Assembly: GCA_037200985.1 (NCBI GenBank)
Contig: JBBCGJ010000001.1
Span: forward strand, 2,270,756 to 2,334,755
Length of the DNA stretch: 64,000 nucleotides
From: Rhizomicrobium sp.
GTDB lineage: Bacteria; Pseudomonadota; Alphaproteobacteria; Micropepsales; Micropepsaceae
Reading direction: 5' to 3'
Below the pieces are notes generated by a model, which saw nothing but the letters and a program-made list of their open reading frames with translations, was not told where the DNA came from and did no database searches. Position numbers and translations under genes: made by a program. Shown piece after piece: positions 34,675-45,383 of the stretch (its first letter is position 1; each line of letters opens with the position of its first letter).

Positions 34675-35445
34675 ATGAAGGACCTTTTCTCGCTCGCCGG
34701 CAAGACGGCCCTGATCACCGGAGGCTCCCGCGGCATCGGCCGGATGATCGCCGAGGGCTTCCTGCACCAGGGGGCCAAGGTCTACATCTCGGCGCGCAAG
34801 GGCGGCCAGCTCGAGGAGACGGCCAAGGAGCTGTCGGCGATCGGGCCGTGCATCGCGATCACCTCGAACGCGTCCGGCGCGGACGGCGCCAAGGCGATGG
34901 CGGACGCCTATCTCAAATACGAGAACAAGCTCGACATCCTGGTGAACAATGCCGGCGCGGCCTGGGGCGCCGAGTTCGACGAATTCCCCGAGAGCGGCTG
35001 GGACAAGGTCATGGACCTGAACGTCAAGACGCCGTTCTTCCTGACGCAGGCGCTGCACCATGCGCTGCGCGCCGCCGGCGCCAGGGAACGGCTGGCCAAG
35101 GTGATCAACATCGCGTCCGTGGACGGCATCTCGGTGAACATGCAGGAGACCTATTCCTACGCGGCCTCGAAATCCGGCCTCATCCATCTCACCAAGCGCA
35201 TGGCGATGCGGCTGATCCGCGACAATATCGCGGTGAGCGCGATCGCGCCGGGCGCCTTCGCCTCCGACATGAACCGCGAGGCGCGCGATCACGGCGACGC
35301 CGTCTCCAAGATGATCCCGGCGCGCCGCATCGGAACGACCGAGGACATGGCGGGCGCGGCGATCTTCCTCGCCAGCCGCGCCGGCGACTATGTCGTCGGC
35401 TCGACGATCATCGTCGACGGCGGCGTGACCTATACGCGGGGTTGA
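34675..35445 (+). CDS. SDR family oxidoreductase, operon with PhyH-like gene
   Basis: This 256-residue classical SDR has GGSRGIGRMIAEGF as its cofactor loop, SARKG after beta-2 (NADP-type), NNAGAAWG, IASVDGIS for the catalytic Ser and YSYAASKSG for the YxxxK pair. A start at ATG 34675 with GGAGAACC upstream is chosen. The next gene, a PhyH-like dioxygenase, starts 1 base after its stop, so they are co-translated. A joint role in oxidising and hydroxylating an acyl chain is likely but unproven. Confidence 0.9.
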   Translation: MKDLFSLAGKTALITGGSRGIGRMIAEGFLHQGAKVYISARKGGQLEETAKELSAIGPCIAITSNASGADGAKAMADAYLKYENKLDILVNNAGAAWGAEFDEFPESGWDKVMDLNVKTPFFLTQALHHALRAAGARERLAKVINIASVDGISVNMQETYSYAASKSGLIHLTKRMAMRLIRDNIAVSAIAPGAFASDMNREARDHGDAVSKMIPARRIGTTEDMAGAAIFLASRAGDYVVGSTIIVDGGVTYTRG

Positions 35446-35446
35446 G

Positions 35447-36250
35447 ATGTCCGCACCGGTTCGCGAGATCAGGCCGCATCCGCTCAACAAGGACTTCGCG
35501 TGGTCGATGCCGGCGCCGAAGGGTTTGCGGGCGCTGACGCCGGAGCAGTACGCGCAGTTCGACGACCAGGGCTTCGTCAGGCTCGAAGGTGTGTTCACGC
35601 CGGAAGAGGTCGCGGCCGTCGCCGCCGCGATCGATCCGCTGGAGGCCAAGGCGGAAGAGCAGCTCCGCAGCATGGGCGGGCGCATTTCGATCTCCGAGGC
35701 CGACGTCATCACCTTCACGATCCACATGGTGACCAAATCCGACGTGCTGAAGCGCTTCGCGGCGCATCCGAAAATCCAGGCGATCTGCCACGACCTGATC
35801 GGCGGCGCGGTGCGGCTCTATTGGGACCAGTCGGTCTACAAGAAGACCGGTAAGGCGCAGGAATTCCCCTGGCACCAGGACAACGGCTACACCTTTATCC
35901 AACCGCAGCAGTACCTGACGCTGTGGATTCCGCTGGTCGATGTCGACGCGGAGAACGGCTGTCCCTGGATCGCGCCGGGCGTGCACAAGCGCGGCACGCT
36001 GGCGCACTGGCTGACGCCGCTCGGATTCAAATGCCTGGAGACCGTACCGGACGCGGTGTGCGTGCCGGGCAAGGCGGGCGACGTGATCGCGTTCTCCTCG
36101 CTGGCGCCGCACCGCACGGGGCCCAATCTGGTCAAGGGGTCGGTGCGCAAGGCCTATATCCTGCAATACGCCCCCGACGGCGCCTATACGACGCGCAACG
36201 GCGTCAAGGCGCGGCAGGACGACGAGGCGCGGCAGTTCAGGATATCGTGA
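35447..36250 (+). CDS. Phytanoyl-CoA dioxygenase (PhyH) family oxygenase
   Basis: This 267-residue Fe(II)/2-oxoglutarate oxygenase has the family fold. The iron ligands are in FPWHQDNGY (HxD), and the late His is in SLAPHRTGPN, with the 2OG-binding Arg nearby. PhyH-type enzymes hydroxylate alkyl or acyl-CoA chains next to the carboxyl. It is directly coupled to the SDR upstream. Its stop abuts that of cydX, which runs the other way. Confidence 0.87.
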   Translation: MSAPVREIRPHPLNKDFAWSMPAPKGLRALTPEQYAQFDDQGFVRLEGVFTPEEVAAVAAAIDPLEAKAEEQLRSMGGRISISEADVITFTIHMVTKSDVLKRFAAHPKIQAICHDLIGGAVRLYWDQSVYKKTGKAQEFPWHQDNGYTFIQPQQYLTLWIPLVDVDAENGCPWIAPGVHKRGTLAHWLTPLGFKCLETVPDAVCVPGKAGDVIAFSSLAPHRTGPNLVKGSVRKAYILQYAPDGAYTTRNGVKARQDDEARQFRIS

Positions 36251-36340
36251 TCACTCTTCGTCGAACTCGATCCACATCGCGTTCAGGACGGCGAAGGCGA
36301 CCGCGAAACCCAGGCCCAGAATCCAGGCGAAGTACCACAT
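36251..36340 (-). CDS. cydX: Cytochrome bd small subunit CydX
   Basis: This very short gene codes 29 residues. It begins MWYFAWILG, the invariant opening of CydX, continues as one membrane helix (LGFAVAFAVLNAMW) and ends in acidic IEFDEE. CydX stabilises the haem b-595/d site of cytochrome bd. It lies downstream of cydB on the same strand but 132 bases away, with a dispersed repeat (36369-36446) between. The ATG is at 36338-36340 and the stop is TGA at 36251-36253. Short length would hide it from many gene finders. Confidence 0.93.
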   Translation of the reverse strand: MWYFAWILGLGFAVAFAVLNAMWIEFDEE

Positions 36341-36368
36341 TCCGGCGTCCTTCCGATTCAAATCCGAT

Positions 36369-36446
36369 TGTCATTCCCGCGAAGGCAGGAATCCAAGGCA
36401 GCCGGCACGGCGTGTGGCCTGGATGCCCGCCTTCGCGGGCATGACA
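36369..36446. repeat. Dispersed TGTCAT...ATGACA intergenic repeat
   Basis: This 78-base unit has inverted ends (TGTCATTCCCGCG at 36369 and GCGGGCATGACA at the other end). It lies in the cyd operon between cydB and cydX. Related copies are at 44478, 50010, 61125 and 62875. Confidence 0.8.
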
Positions 36447-36472
36447 GTCTTATTGTTGAAAAAGCGATCATC

Positions 36473-37600
36473 TCAATACGCTCCGTGATCGCGGGCGATG
36501 TCCTCGGTGCGCACCGGACCGCGCATCACGCGGTAGACCCAGCCGCTGTAGGCCAGCACCAGGGGCAGGAAGAGCGCGACACAGCCGAGCATGATCGCAA
36601 GCGTCAACTTGCTGGACGACGCATCCCAGACGGTCAGGCTGGCGTTCGGCTCGCTCGACGAGGGCAACAGGAAGGGGAATAGCGCAAAACCGGCCGTGGC
36701 GACGGTCGCGGCGACGGCAAGACCCGACGACAGCAGGGCCAGCACCGGCCGCGGGCGCAGAACGATCGCGGCCAGCGCGCCGGCATTCGCCAGAAGCGGC
36801 GCCAGCCAGAGCGCGGGATGTGCCGCGTAATTGTCCAGCCAGTTCACCGGCGGATCGCGATAGACCAGCTTATGCAGCGGGTTCGATGGCCCGTCCGGCA
36901 GGACGACCGACGTGATCCGGTAACCGTCGATGACGCTGACCCACAGGCCCGACAGGTCGAACAGGACGATGAAGGCCAGCGCCGCGAACGGAACGATGCG
37001 GCGCGCTCGCAGTCCAACGGGACCATCAGCCTTCAGCGATAGCCAGGTCGCGCCGTGCAGCGTCAGCATGGCGAGGCTCACCAGTCCGAACGCCAGCGCG
37101 AAGGGCCTGAGCAGGCCGATAAGCGTTATCTCCGAATGAAACCGCAGCTCCGCGTCGAAGCCGAAGGGCACGCCGAGGAACAGATTGCCGAAGGCGACGC
37201 CGAAGATCAGCGCCGGCACTAAGCCGGTGACGAACAGCACGCCGTCCCACCAGGCACGCCAGCGGGTGTTCGCCAGCTTGCTGCGATAGACGATGGCGAG
37301 CGGCCGGAAGATCAGCGACGCCAGCACCGCGAACATCGCCAGATAGAGGCCGGAGAACGATGCCGCGTAGAGCGCGGGCCATGCGGCGAAGATCGCCCCG
37401 CCCCCGAGGACGAACCAGACCTGGTTGCCCTCCCAGAACGGGCCGATGGTGTTGATCACCTGGCGGCGTTCAAGATCGTTGCGCGCGACGAAAGGCGAAA
37501 GCATGGCGCTGCCGAGGTCGTAACCGTCGGTGACCGCGAAGCCGATCAGCAGAATGCCGAGCAGCGCCCACCAGATCAGGCGGAGAAGTTCGTACCTCAT
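36473..37600 (-). CDS. cydB: Cytochrome bd ubiquinol oxidase subunit II CydB
   Basis: This 375-residue membrane protein has about nine helices and matches CydB. The opening [28 protein letters not shown] is split here as [15 protein letters not shown] and [16 protein letters not shown]. Motifs [20 protein letters not shown] and [17 protein letters not shown] are family features. It pairs with CydA to form the oxidase that reduces O2 at low oxygen while moving protons by charge separation. Its ATG overlaps the cydA stop by 4 bases (ATGA). Confidence 0.96.
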   Translation of the reverse strand: MRYELLRLIWWALLGILLIGFAVTDGYDLGSAMLSPFVARNDLERRQVINTIGPFWEGNQVWFVLGGGAIFAAWPALYAASFSGLYLAMFAVLASLIFRPLAIVYRSKLANTRWRAWWDGVLFVTGLVPALIFGVAFGNLFLGVPFGFDAELRFHSEITLIGLLRPFALAFGLVSLAMLTLHGATWLSLKADGPVGLRARRIVPFAALAFIVLFDLSGLWVSVIDGYRITSVVLPDGPSNPLHKLVYRDPPVNWLDNYAAHPALWLAPLLANAGALAAIVLRPRPVLALLSSGLAVAATVATAGFALFPFLLPSSSEPNASLTVWDASSSKLTLAIMLGCVALFLPLVLAYSGWVYRVMRGPVRTEDIARDHGAY

Positions 37601-39156
37601 GCGACCACCTCCCCGCGCATGCCCGGCGCGGCGACGGGATGGCCGAGCGTCTCGTCGGGTCCGAGGCGGATGTATTTGACCATCAGATAGACGTCGGCGA
37701 CGGCAAGACCGGAATAGAAGACGACGAAGCCCAGCAGGCTGAACAGCACGTTGTGCGCGTCGGTGCCCGAGACGCCGAGGAAGGTCGGCAGCACGCCCTC
37801 GATCACCCAGGGCTGGCGGCCATATTCCGCGACGATCCAGCCGAGCTCGGCGGCCAGCCAGGGCAGCGGCAGGCTGGCGAAGGCGGCGATGAGAAAGAGC
37901 CTATAGCGGTCGAGCCGGCGCGTCGCCGAGAGATAGAACGCACAGCCGAACAGGGCGATGAACCAGAAGCCGCAGGCGACCATCAGGCGGAAGGCCCAGA
38001 ACAGCACCGGCACGTTGGGGATCGTCGTTTCCGCGGCGCGGGCGATGTCGGCGTCGGTTGCGTGTTCGATATCCGGGCGGAAGCGCTTGAGCAGCAGCGC
38101 ATAGCCGAGATCGGCGACATGGGCGTCCAACTGCGCGCGCAATTGGACGTTGCCGCGGTCGGCGCGGAGCTTTGCCAGCGTGTCATAGGCGATCAGGCCA
38201 TTTCGGATGCGTGTCGCCGCGAGCTTCACCAGATCGTTGATGCCGGGCACGACGGTGTCGGTCGACCTGGTGGTGATGAGGCCTAGGACCCAGGGGATTT
38301 TCACCGCGTAGTCGGTGCGCCTGCCGGCCAGATCTGGGATGCCGATCAGCGTGAAGGAGGCCGGCGCGGGCTCGGTCTCCCACATCGATTCGATGGCGGC
38401 GATCTTCATCTTCTGGTTGGCGGAGGCGGTATAGCCGCTCTCGTCCCCCAGCACGACGACGCAGAGGGCGCTCGCCAGGCCGAAGCTGGCGGCGACCGTC
38501 ATCGAACGCAGCGCCAGGGCGCGGTGACGGTTCTGCAGGAGATACAGCGCCGAGATCGCCAGGACGAAGACCGATCCGGTGACGTAGCCGGCCGCGACGG
38601 CGTGCACGAATTTCGCCTGCGCCACGGGATTGAACAGAACCGCGGTGAAATCCGTGACTTCCATGCGCATCGTGTCGGGGTTGAATTTCGCGCCGACCGG
38701 GAACTGCATCCAGCCATTGGCGATCAGGATCCAGAGCGCCGACAAATTGCTGCCGAGCGCCACGCCGGCCGTCACCACCAGATGACCGACCTTCGACATC
38801 CGGTTCCAGCCGAAGAAGAAAAGCCCGACCAGCGTCGATTCGAGGAAGAAGGCCATCAGGCCCTCCAGCGCGAGCGGCGTGCCGAACACGTCGCCGACAT
38901 AGTGCGCGTAATAGGCCCAGTTGGTGCCGAACTGGAATTCCATGGTGATGCCGGTCGCGACGCCCATGGCGAAGTTGATGCCGAACAGCGTGCCCCAAAA
39001 TTTCGTCATGTCGCGCCAGATCGTGCGGCCGGTCATGACATAGACGCACTCGGTGATGACCAGGATCAGGGAAAGACCCAGCGTCAGCGGCACGAACAGG
39101 AAATGATAGAGCGCGGTGATCGCGAATTGCAGGCGCGAGAGCAGGACGATGTCCAT
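37597..39156 (-). CDS. cydA: Cytochrome bd ubiquinol oxidase subunit I CydA
   Basis: This 519-residue protein carries the haem and quinol sites. His18 in [11 protein letters not shown] is a haem ligand, [12 protein letters not shown] and [15 protein letters not shown] hold the conserved Glu residues, and KIPWVLGLI is in the Q-loop. A long C-terminal Q-loop insert ([15 protein letters not shown] to about [18 protein letters not shown]) marks the long (L) type of E. coli bd-I. The operon order is cydP, cydA, cydB, cydX. No cydDC is near. The first helix opens [13 protein letters not shown]. Confidence 0.97.
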   Translation of the reverse strand: MDIVLLSRLQFAITALYHFLFVPLTLGLSLILVITECVYVMTGRTIWRDMTKFWGTLFGINFAMGVATGITMEFQFGTNWAYYAHYVGDVFGTPLALEGLMAFFLESTLVGLFFFGWNRMSKVGHLVVTAGVALGSNLSALWILIANGWMQFPVGAKFNPDTMRMEVTDFTAVLFNPVAQAKFVHAVAAGYVTGSVFVLAISALYLLQNRHRALALRSMTVAASFGLASALCVVVLGDESGYTASANQKMKIAAIESMWETEPAPASFTLIGIPDLAGRRTDYAVKIPWVLGLITTRSTDTVVPGINDLVKLAATRIRNGLIAYDTLAKLRADRGNVQLRAQLDAHVADLGYALLLKRFRPDIEHATDADIARAAETTIPNVPVLFWAFRLMVACGFWFIALFGCAFYLSATRRLDRYRLFLIAAFASLPLPWLAAELGWIVAEYGRQPWVIEGVLPTFLGVSGTDAHNVLFSLLGFVVFYSGLAVADVYLMVKYIRLGPDETLGHPVAAPGMRGEVVA

Positions 39157-39159
39157 GGC

Positions 39160-39309
39160 TTACCTCGCCGTTCCGAGGACGCGCGCCGAAACCTGCGGCG
39201 CGTCGTTCGCGGTGGGATGGCTGAAGAACAACAGGAACAGGGCGGTCAGCAGAACGAGCTTGCCGAGCAGAACGGCAACGATCTCCCGTCTCAGCACGCG
39301 GCGCACCAT
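39160..39309 (-). CDS. cydP: Putative cytochrome bd small subunit CydP
   Basis: This 49-residue protein has one membrane helix (VAVLLGKLVLLTALFLLFF) after a basic MVRRVLRREI and ends in a polar tail. The helix-FFSHP ending matches the small CydP protein often encoded before cydA. It stops 3 bases before the cydA start, so it is first in the operon. Role in oxidase assembly is presumed. Confidence 0.75.
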   Translation of the reverse strand: MVRRVLRREIVAVLLGKLVLLTALFLLFFSHPTANDAPQVSARVLGTAR

Positions 39310-39535
39310 GAGGCACCCCCGAATCCGCGCGGCATTGTCTGCTTTGCGGTGCCGGATACAATACGGGCCGGCGCCGCGCGGCCTTTCGCCCGAATCCCAG
39401 CCGAACTTCCCGTTTCGCGGCCGCCTGTCCGAAACCGCCGGACGGCGAATTGACGTAGCGTTACCGCCTTCGCTTCGGCGTGGCGGGCGAGCCGGGCGGC
39501 AGGCTACACTTGCCGAAAATACCGGGAGACGATTC

Positions 39536-41485
<1,950 letters not shown>

Positions 41486-41499
41486 GAGTCTCCTTCCCC

Positions 41500-42168
41500 T
41501 TGCATGTCATCGATGCCCTTCATGCGCGCAAATCCGTGCGCGCGTTCCGCCCCGATCCCGTGCCGCGGGCGCTGATCGAGGAGCTGCTGACGCTCGCCAG
41601 CCGCGCGCCGTCGGGGACGAACATCCAGCCCTGGAAAGTGCATGTCGTGGCCGGCGAGGTGCGCCGGCGCCTCGAAGCCGAGGTGCTGGCGCATCGCGAG
41701 ACAAGGCCGGACGACGACCGCGCCGAATTCCCGCGCGCCGGCAAACGCAAGGAGCCTTACATCGGACGCATGCGCAAGCTCGGCAAGGACATGTACTCCC
41801 TGATCGGAATCCCGAAGGGCGATCCGGCGGCGAACTGGGCGCAATGGGGACGCAACTACAAATTCTTCGACGCGCCGGTCGGGCTGATCTTCACCGTCGA
41901 CAAGGACCTCGATGCGATGAGCTTCGTGGACATCGGCATGTTCCTGCAGAGCTTCATGCTGGCGGCCAAGGTGCGCGGGCTCGATACCTGCGCCCAGGGC
42001 GCCTGGAACAATTACTGGACCGTGACGCGCCGGGTGCTGAACGTGCCGGAGGACGAGTACATCGTCGTCGGACTGTCGCTCGGCTATGCCGACGACAGCC
42101 ATCCGGTGAACACGCTGGTGAGCGAACGCGAGCCGGTGGAGCGCTTCGCGACCTTCCACGGGTTCTAG
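41500..42168 (+). CDS. Nitroreductase family flavoprotein
   Basis: This 222-residue FMN enzyme of the nitroreductase/NfnB type has RKSVRAFRPDPVPRALIEEL at the N-terminus and LASRAPSGTNIQPWKVHVV (FMN phosphate-binding Ser/Asn). The late region is GLSLGYADDSHPVN. It begins with TTG at 41500, since no ATG or GTG fits the conserved start; AGGAG lies 11 bases before. Next to the BVMO-like gene it may reduce a product or cofactor in the same route. Substrate is unknown. Confidence 0.87.
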   Translation: MHVIDALHARKSVRAFRPDPVPRALIEELLTLASRAPSGTNIQPWKVHVVAGEVRRRLEAEVLAHRETRPDDDRAEFPRAGKRKEPYIGRMRKLGKDMYSLIGIPKGDPAANWAQWGRNYKFFDAPVGLIFTVDKDLDAMSFVDIGMFLQSFMLAAKVRGLDTCAQGAWNNYWTVTRRVLNVPEDEYIVVGLSLGYADDSHPVNTLVSEREPVERFATFHGF

Positions 42169-42228
42169 CGGCAGGGAACAAATCGCCCGTCGACACCGTT
42201 TACATGCCGGGTTCCACCAGGCCGCGCC

Positions 42229-42420
42229 ATGTCCGCTTTCGTGCTCTACATCGCAGGGTTCTTCGTGCTGCTGGGCGGTCTTATCTACGGCGCGCTGCTG
42301 CTGCACATCCCGCAGACCTGGATCGTCGTCGGCACGCTCATCGTGCTCGGCCTGGGCATCATGGCCGCGGTTTCGCACACCAAGCAGCGCGATCCGCCGA
42401 GCGAAGCACCCAAGCCCTGA
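42229..42420 (+). CDS. Small two-helix membrane protein, unknown
   Basis: The gene encodes 63 residues with two hydrophobic segments (FVLYIAGFFVLLGGLIYGALL and TWIVVGTLIVLGLGIMAAV) and a basic, Pro-rich tail. It follows the nitroreductase gene by 60 bases and converges with an SDR gene. I do not recognise a family. Confidence 0.6.
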   Translation: MSAFVLYIAGFFVLLGGLIYGALLLHIPQTWIVVGTLIVLGLGIMAAVSHTKQRDPPSEAPKP

Positions 42421-42423
42421 CGA

Positions 42424-43125
42424 TCACCAGGTCTCCCCATAGGGCCTGATCTCGACATTGAACGACCAGGCGCTTCGATCCTGGTGCGCGAGGTGAAACA
42501 CCTCGTCGGCGATGGCGGCCGGCTTGATGAAGAAATCGTCGGGCCTGTCCTTGAAGCGCTCCCGCGTCCAGGAAACGTCGATCACCGCGTCGATCACGAC
42601 ATAAGCGACATGCACGCCCTTAGGGCCGGCATCGCGCGCGATCGACTCTGCCAGGATGCGCTGCGCCGCCTTGGTCGGCGCAAAGCCCGCGAAAGCGGCG
42701 CGGCCGCGCTGGGCCGCGGTGTTGCCGGTCGCGATCAGGGCGCCCTCCCCCTTCGCGATCATCGCCGGCACGAAGGCGCGGGCGAGATAGAGAAGACCCA
42801 TCGCGTTCACCTGGAAGTTGCGGTTGAGGACCTCCGGCTCGATGTCGAGGAAGCCGCCGAAGGCGCCGCCGACCGCGTTGTGGATCACGACCGAGGGTTC
42901 GCCCAGATCGCGCCGGATGGCATCGGCGGCGTCCGCAACCTGTTCGGGCACGGAGACATCGCAGGGAAAGGCCTTGGCGCCCGCGACCTCTTTCTCCAGC
43001 GCGGCGAGGCGTTCGGCGTTGCGCGCCAGCATCGCGACGCGGTAGCCGCCGGCGGCGAAGCGCCGGGTCAGCGCCGCGCCCGTGCCCGGGCCGACGCCGG
43101 TGACGACGCAGATTTTGGAGGACAT
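42424..43125 (-). CDS. SDR family protein lacking the catalytic Tyr
   Basis: This 233-residue Rossmann protein has the SDR glycine loop ([18 protein letters not shown]) and the usual order of secondary structure. At the YxxxK position it reads FAPTK, so Phe replaces Tyr, and the Ser region reads TGNTAAQRG with Thr or Asn. The NNAG motif is replaced by HNAVGGAF. The fold and cofactor binding look intact, but normal SDR chemistry is doubtful. It may be a binding protein or an unusual reductase. Its start is close to a palindromic repeat at 43173. Confidence 0.8.
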   Translation of the reverse strand: MSSKICVVTGVGPGTGAALTRRFAAGGYRVAMLARNAERLAALEKEVAGAKAFPCDVSVPEQVADAADAIRRDLGEPSVVIHNAVGGAFGGFLDIEPEVLNRNFQVNAMGLLYLARAFVPAMIAKGEGALIATGNTAAQRGRAAFAGFAPTKAAQRILAESIARDAGPKGVHVAYVVIDAVIDVSWTRERFKDRPDDFFIKPAAIADEVFHLAHQDRSAWSFNVEIRPYGETW

Positions 43126-43172
43126 TCCGTTTGCTCCTTGCGTGGCGGTCCCGGCGGAACGGCTGCTCGGCC

Positions 43173-43219
43173 CGAAAAATCGCTGCGCGATTTTTCGACC
43201 TCCCCGCGCGCGGGGAGGT
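43173..43219. repeat. Palindromic intergenic element
   Basis: Two perfect palindromes lie side by side. CGAAAAATCGC and GCGATTTTTCG flank TGC (43173-43197), and a 22-base self-complementary block built from ACCTCCCCGCG follows (43198-43219). The core TCGCTGCGC is shared with the elements at 32895 and 61450. The right end GGGAGG provides the probable RBS of the next gene. Confidence 0.75.
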
Positions 43220-43232
43220 GATAGGTTACGCC

Positions 43233-44216
43233 ATGTCGCGAGCGCTTCCCATCATCGACGTTTCGCCCCTGTTCGGCACCGATGCCGCCGCGCGCGGCGC
43301 GGTCGCCGATGCCATCGGACGGGCGTGCCGCGACAACGGCTTCTTCTATGCGACCGGACATGGCGTCGACCCCGCGAGCCTCGACCGCCTGGCGCGCGAG
43401 TTCTTCGCGCTGCCCGAGGACGAGAAGCTCAGGATCGCCATGGCGCGCGGCGGGCGGGCCTGGCGCGGGTTCTTTCCCGTGGGCGGCGAACTGACCTCGG
43501 GCAAGCCCGACCGCAAGGAAGGAATCTATTTCGGCAGCGAATTGCCGGAGCACGACAGCCGCATACGGGCCGGCGTGCCAATGCACGGCGCAAACCAATT
43601 TCCGGCGCGGCCCTCCGGGATGCGCGCGGCGGTGCTCGATTATCTCGACGCCAATACGCGCGCTGCGCATGCGATCCTGGAAGGGATCGCGCTCAGCCTC
43701 GGGCTGGGTGCGCAATATTTCCGCGACCATTACACCGCCGATCCGACCGTGCTGTTCCGCATCTTCCACTATCCGCCGGACGCGCCGGGATCGCTGCAAT
43801 GGGGCGTCGGCGAGCACACGGACTACGGCCTGCTCACCCTCCTGGCGCAGGACGATTGCGGCGGCCTCCAGGTGCGCGCGCCCGGGGGCTGGATCGAGGC
43901 GCCGCCGATCGCGGGCACGCTGGTGTGCAATATCGGCGACATGCTCGACCGGCTGACCGGCGGGCTCTACCGCTCGACGCCGCATCGGGCGAAGAACACC
44001 AGCGGACGCGGCAGGCTATCGTTCCCGTTCTTCTTCGATCCGGCGTTCGAGGCGGAGATCCTGCCGCTGCCGGCGCACGCGGTCGCCGCCGACGACCGCG
44101 AGACGCGCTGGGACAAGGAAAGCGTGCACGAATTCACGGGGACCTATGGCGCGTATCTCCTCGGCAAGGTCGGCAAGGTGTTTCCGGACTTGAAGAAGGA
44201 CGTGATCGCTTCGTAG
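43233..44216 (+). CDS. 2-oxoglutarate/Fe(II)-dependent (isopenicillin N synthase-like) oxygenase
   Basis: This 327-residue protein matches the plant/IPNS-type 2OG-Fe(II) family. The N-terminal DIOX_N segment ([12 protein letters not shown], then [12 protein letters not shown]) is followed by a core with iron ligands in [11 protein letters not shown] (HxD) and [10 protein letters not shown]. The 2OG-binding RxS lies in [11 protein letters not shown]. It hydroxylates or desaturates an unknown small molecule. The ATG at 43233 follows a GGGAGG RBS that is part of a repeat. Confidence 0.9.
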   Translation: MSRALPIIDVSPLFGTDAAARGAVADAIGRACRDNGFFYATGHGVDPASLDRLAREFFALPEDEKLRIAMARGGRAWRGFFPVGGELTSGKPDRKEGIYFGSELPEHDSRIRAGVPMHGANQFPARPSGMRAAVLDYLDANTRAAHAILEGIALSLGLGAQYFRDHYTADPTVLFRIFHYPPDAPGSLQWGVGEHTDYGLLTLLAQDDCGGLQVRAPGGWIEAPPIAGTLVCNIGDMLDRLTGGLYRSTPHRAKNTSGRGRLSFPFFFDPAFEAEILPLPAHAVAADDRETRWDKESVHEFTGTYGAYLLGKVGKVFPDLKKDVIAS

Positions 44217-44579
44217 CGGCGCCGTTCGCGGGCCGCGATGCAAGATGCAATTGTCGGGATGTGTGAGATTTGGTGCGTGGACCGACTCGGTTCAAGACGC
44301 GCGAGAAAATTTTTCCCGATGCCGCTTTCAAGGCGGTTATCCAACAGGGGATTCACGCGGAGCCGCGGAAGATGCGGAGATTTTCAATTTGCTGCGTGGA
44401 TCGATTTTCCTGCCGCGTTGCGGTGGACGATATTTTCTTTCGCTAAATTTATTTCGATGCGTCGCCACCATCCCGTTTGTCATGCCCGCGCAGCCGGGCA
44501 TCCAGAGTCGCTTGCGGCCACTGGATTCCCGCCTATGCGGGAATGACGGTCTGGAATGATTTCATAGAGCGGCCTCGCC
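44217..44579. other. 363-base intergenic region, relatively AT-rich
   Basis: I see no convincing gene on either strand. The middle (44250-44460) is lower in GC than its surroundings and contains CACGCGGAGCCGCGGAAGATGCGGAG near 44354 (written here in full only for its period-like GCGGAG units at 44359, 44370 and 44376). The right part holds the dispersed repeat at 44478-44548. No strong terminator is visible. Confidence 0.5.
44478..44548. repeat. Dispersed TGTCAT...ATGACG intergenic repeat
   Basis: This copy starts with TGTCATGCCCGCGCAG, includes GGGCATCCAG and CTGGATTCCCGCC, and ends GGGAATGACG. It belongs to the same family as the units at 36369, 50010, 61125 and 62875. Confidence 0.8.
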
Positions 44580-45311
44580 TCACGTCGTCCAGCCGCCGTC
44601 GAGCACCAGGGTCTGGCCGGTGAGGAAGCCGGCCTCGTCGCTCGCCAGATAGACGGCCGCCGCCGCCACTTCCTCGGCCCGGCCGAAGCGGCCCATGGGC
44701 TGGCGGGCGAGGAAGGCCGTCAGCGCCGCGTCCGGATCGGGCTGCGCCGCGATGCGGCCGCGCAGCGACGGCGTATCCACCGTGCCGGGACAGATCGCGT
44801 TGCAGCGGATGCCGCGCCCGACGAAATCGGCGGCGACCGATTTGGTGAGGCCGATCACGGCGGCCTTGGTCGTGCCATAGGCGCTGCGGTTGGGAACGCC
44901 GGTGATGCTGGAGGCGACCGAGGCGACGTTGACGATCGCGCCGCCGCCCCGTGCCAGCATGCCGGGCAGCGCGGCGCGCAGGGTGCGCACCATCGAGAGC
45001 ACGTTGAGGTCGAAAGCGGCGGCGAAGGTCGCTGGCTGCGAGTCGAGCACCGTACCGTCCGGCACCATGCCGGCGCAGTTGAACAGCACGTCGCAGCGCG
45101 GGAGCCTTTCGAAGAAGGCATCCACCGCCGCGTCGTCGCGCACGTCCAGCCGCGCGACGCGGACGGTTCCGGACGCCAGCGTTTCGAGCGCCGCCGTGTC
45201 GATATCCGTCGCCCAGACCGTCGCACCTTCCGCGGCGAAAGCCAGCGCGGTGGCGCGGCCGATGCCGGCGCCCGCCGCGGTGACGACGGCGGTCTTGTCC
45301 TTCAGACGCAA
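44580..45311 (-). CDS. SDR family oxidoreductase
   Basis: This 243-residue classical SDR has TAAGAGIGRATALAFAAEGA as its cofactor loop, ATDID after beta-2 (Asp, so NAD-type) and FNCAGMVPDG. The catalytic Ser is in NVASVASSI and YGTTKAAV is the YxxxK pair. The end reads TLVLDGGWTT. It resembles sugar-acid or hydroxyacid dehydrogenases, such as 2-keto-3-deoxy-fuconate types. The substrate is unknown. A periplasmic aspartic protease gene lies upstream on the same strand. Confidence 0.9.
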   Translation of the reverse strand: MRLKDKTAVVTAAGAGIGRATALAFAAEGATVWATDIDTAALETLASGTVRVARLDVRDDAAVDAFFERLPRCDVLFNCAGMVPDGTVLDSQPATFAAAFDLNVLSMVRTLRAALPGMLARGGGAIVNVASVASSITGVPNRSAYGTTKAAVIGLTKSVAADFVGRGIRCNAICPGTVDTPSLRGRIAAQPDPDAALTAFLARQPMGRFGRAEEVAAAAVYLASDEAGFLTGQTLVLDGGWTT

Positions 45312-45383
45312 GGCGGCACCTCTCCTGTTCGGGAAAAGAGTCGGCGGGAAGGCCGGACGAGAGTCAACCGGCCCGCGCGGAAA

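Noticed and set aside
39310..39535. FNR or other oxygen-regulator box before the cyd operon
   Set aside because: Only a half-site like TTGAC is present; no TTGAT-N4-ATCAA match.
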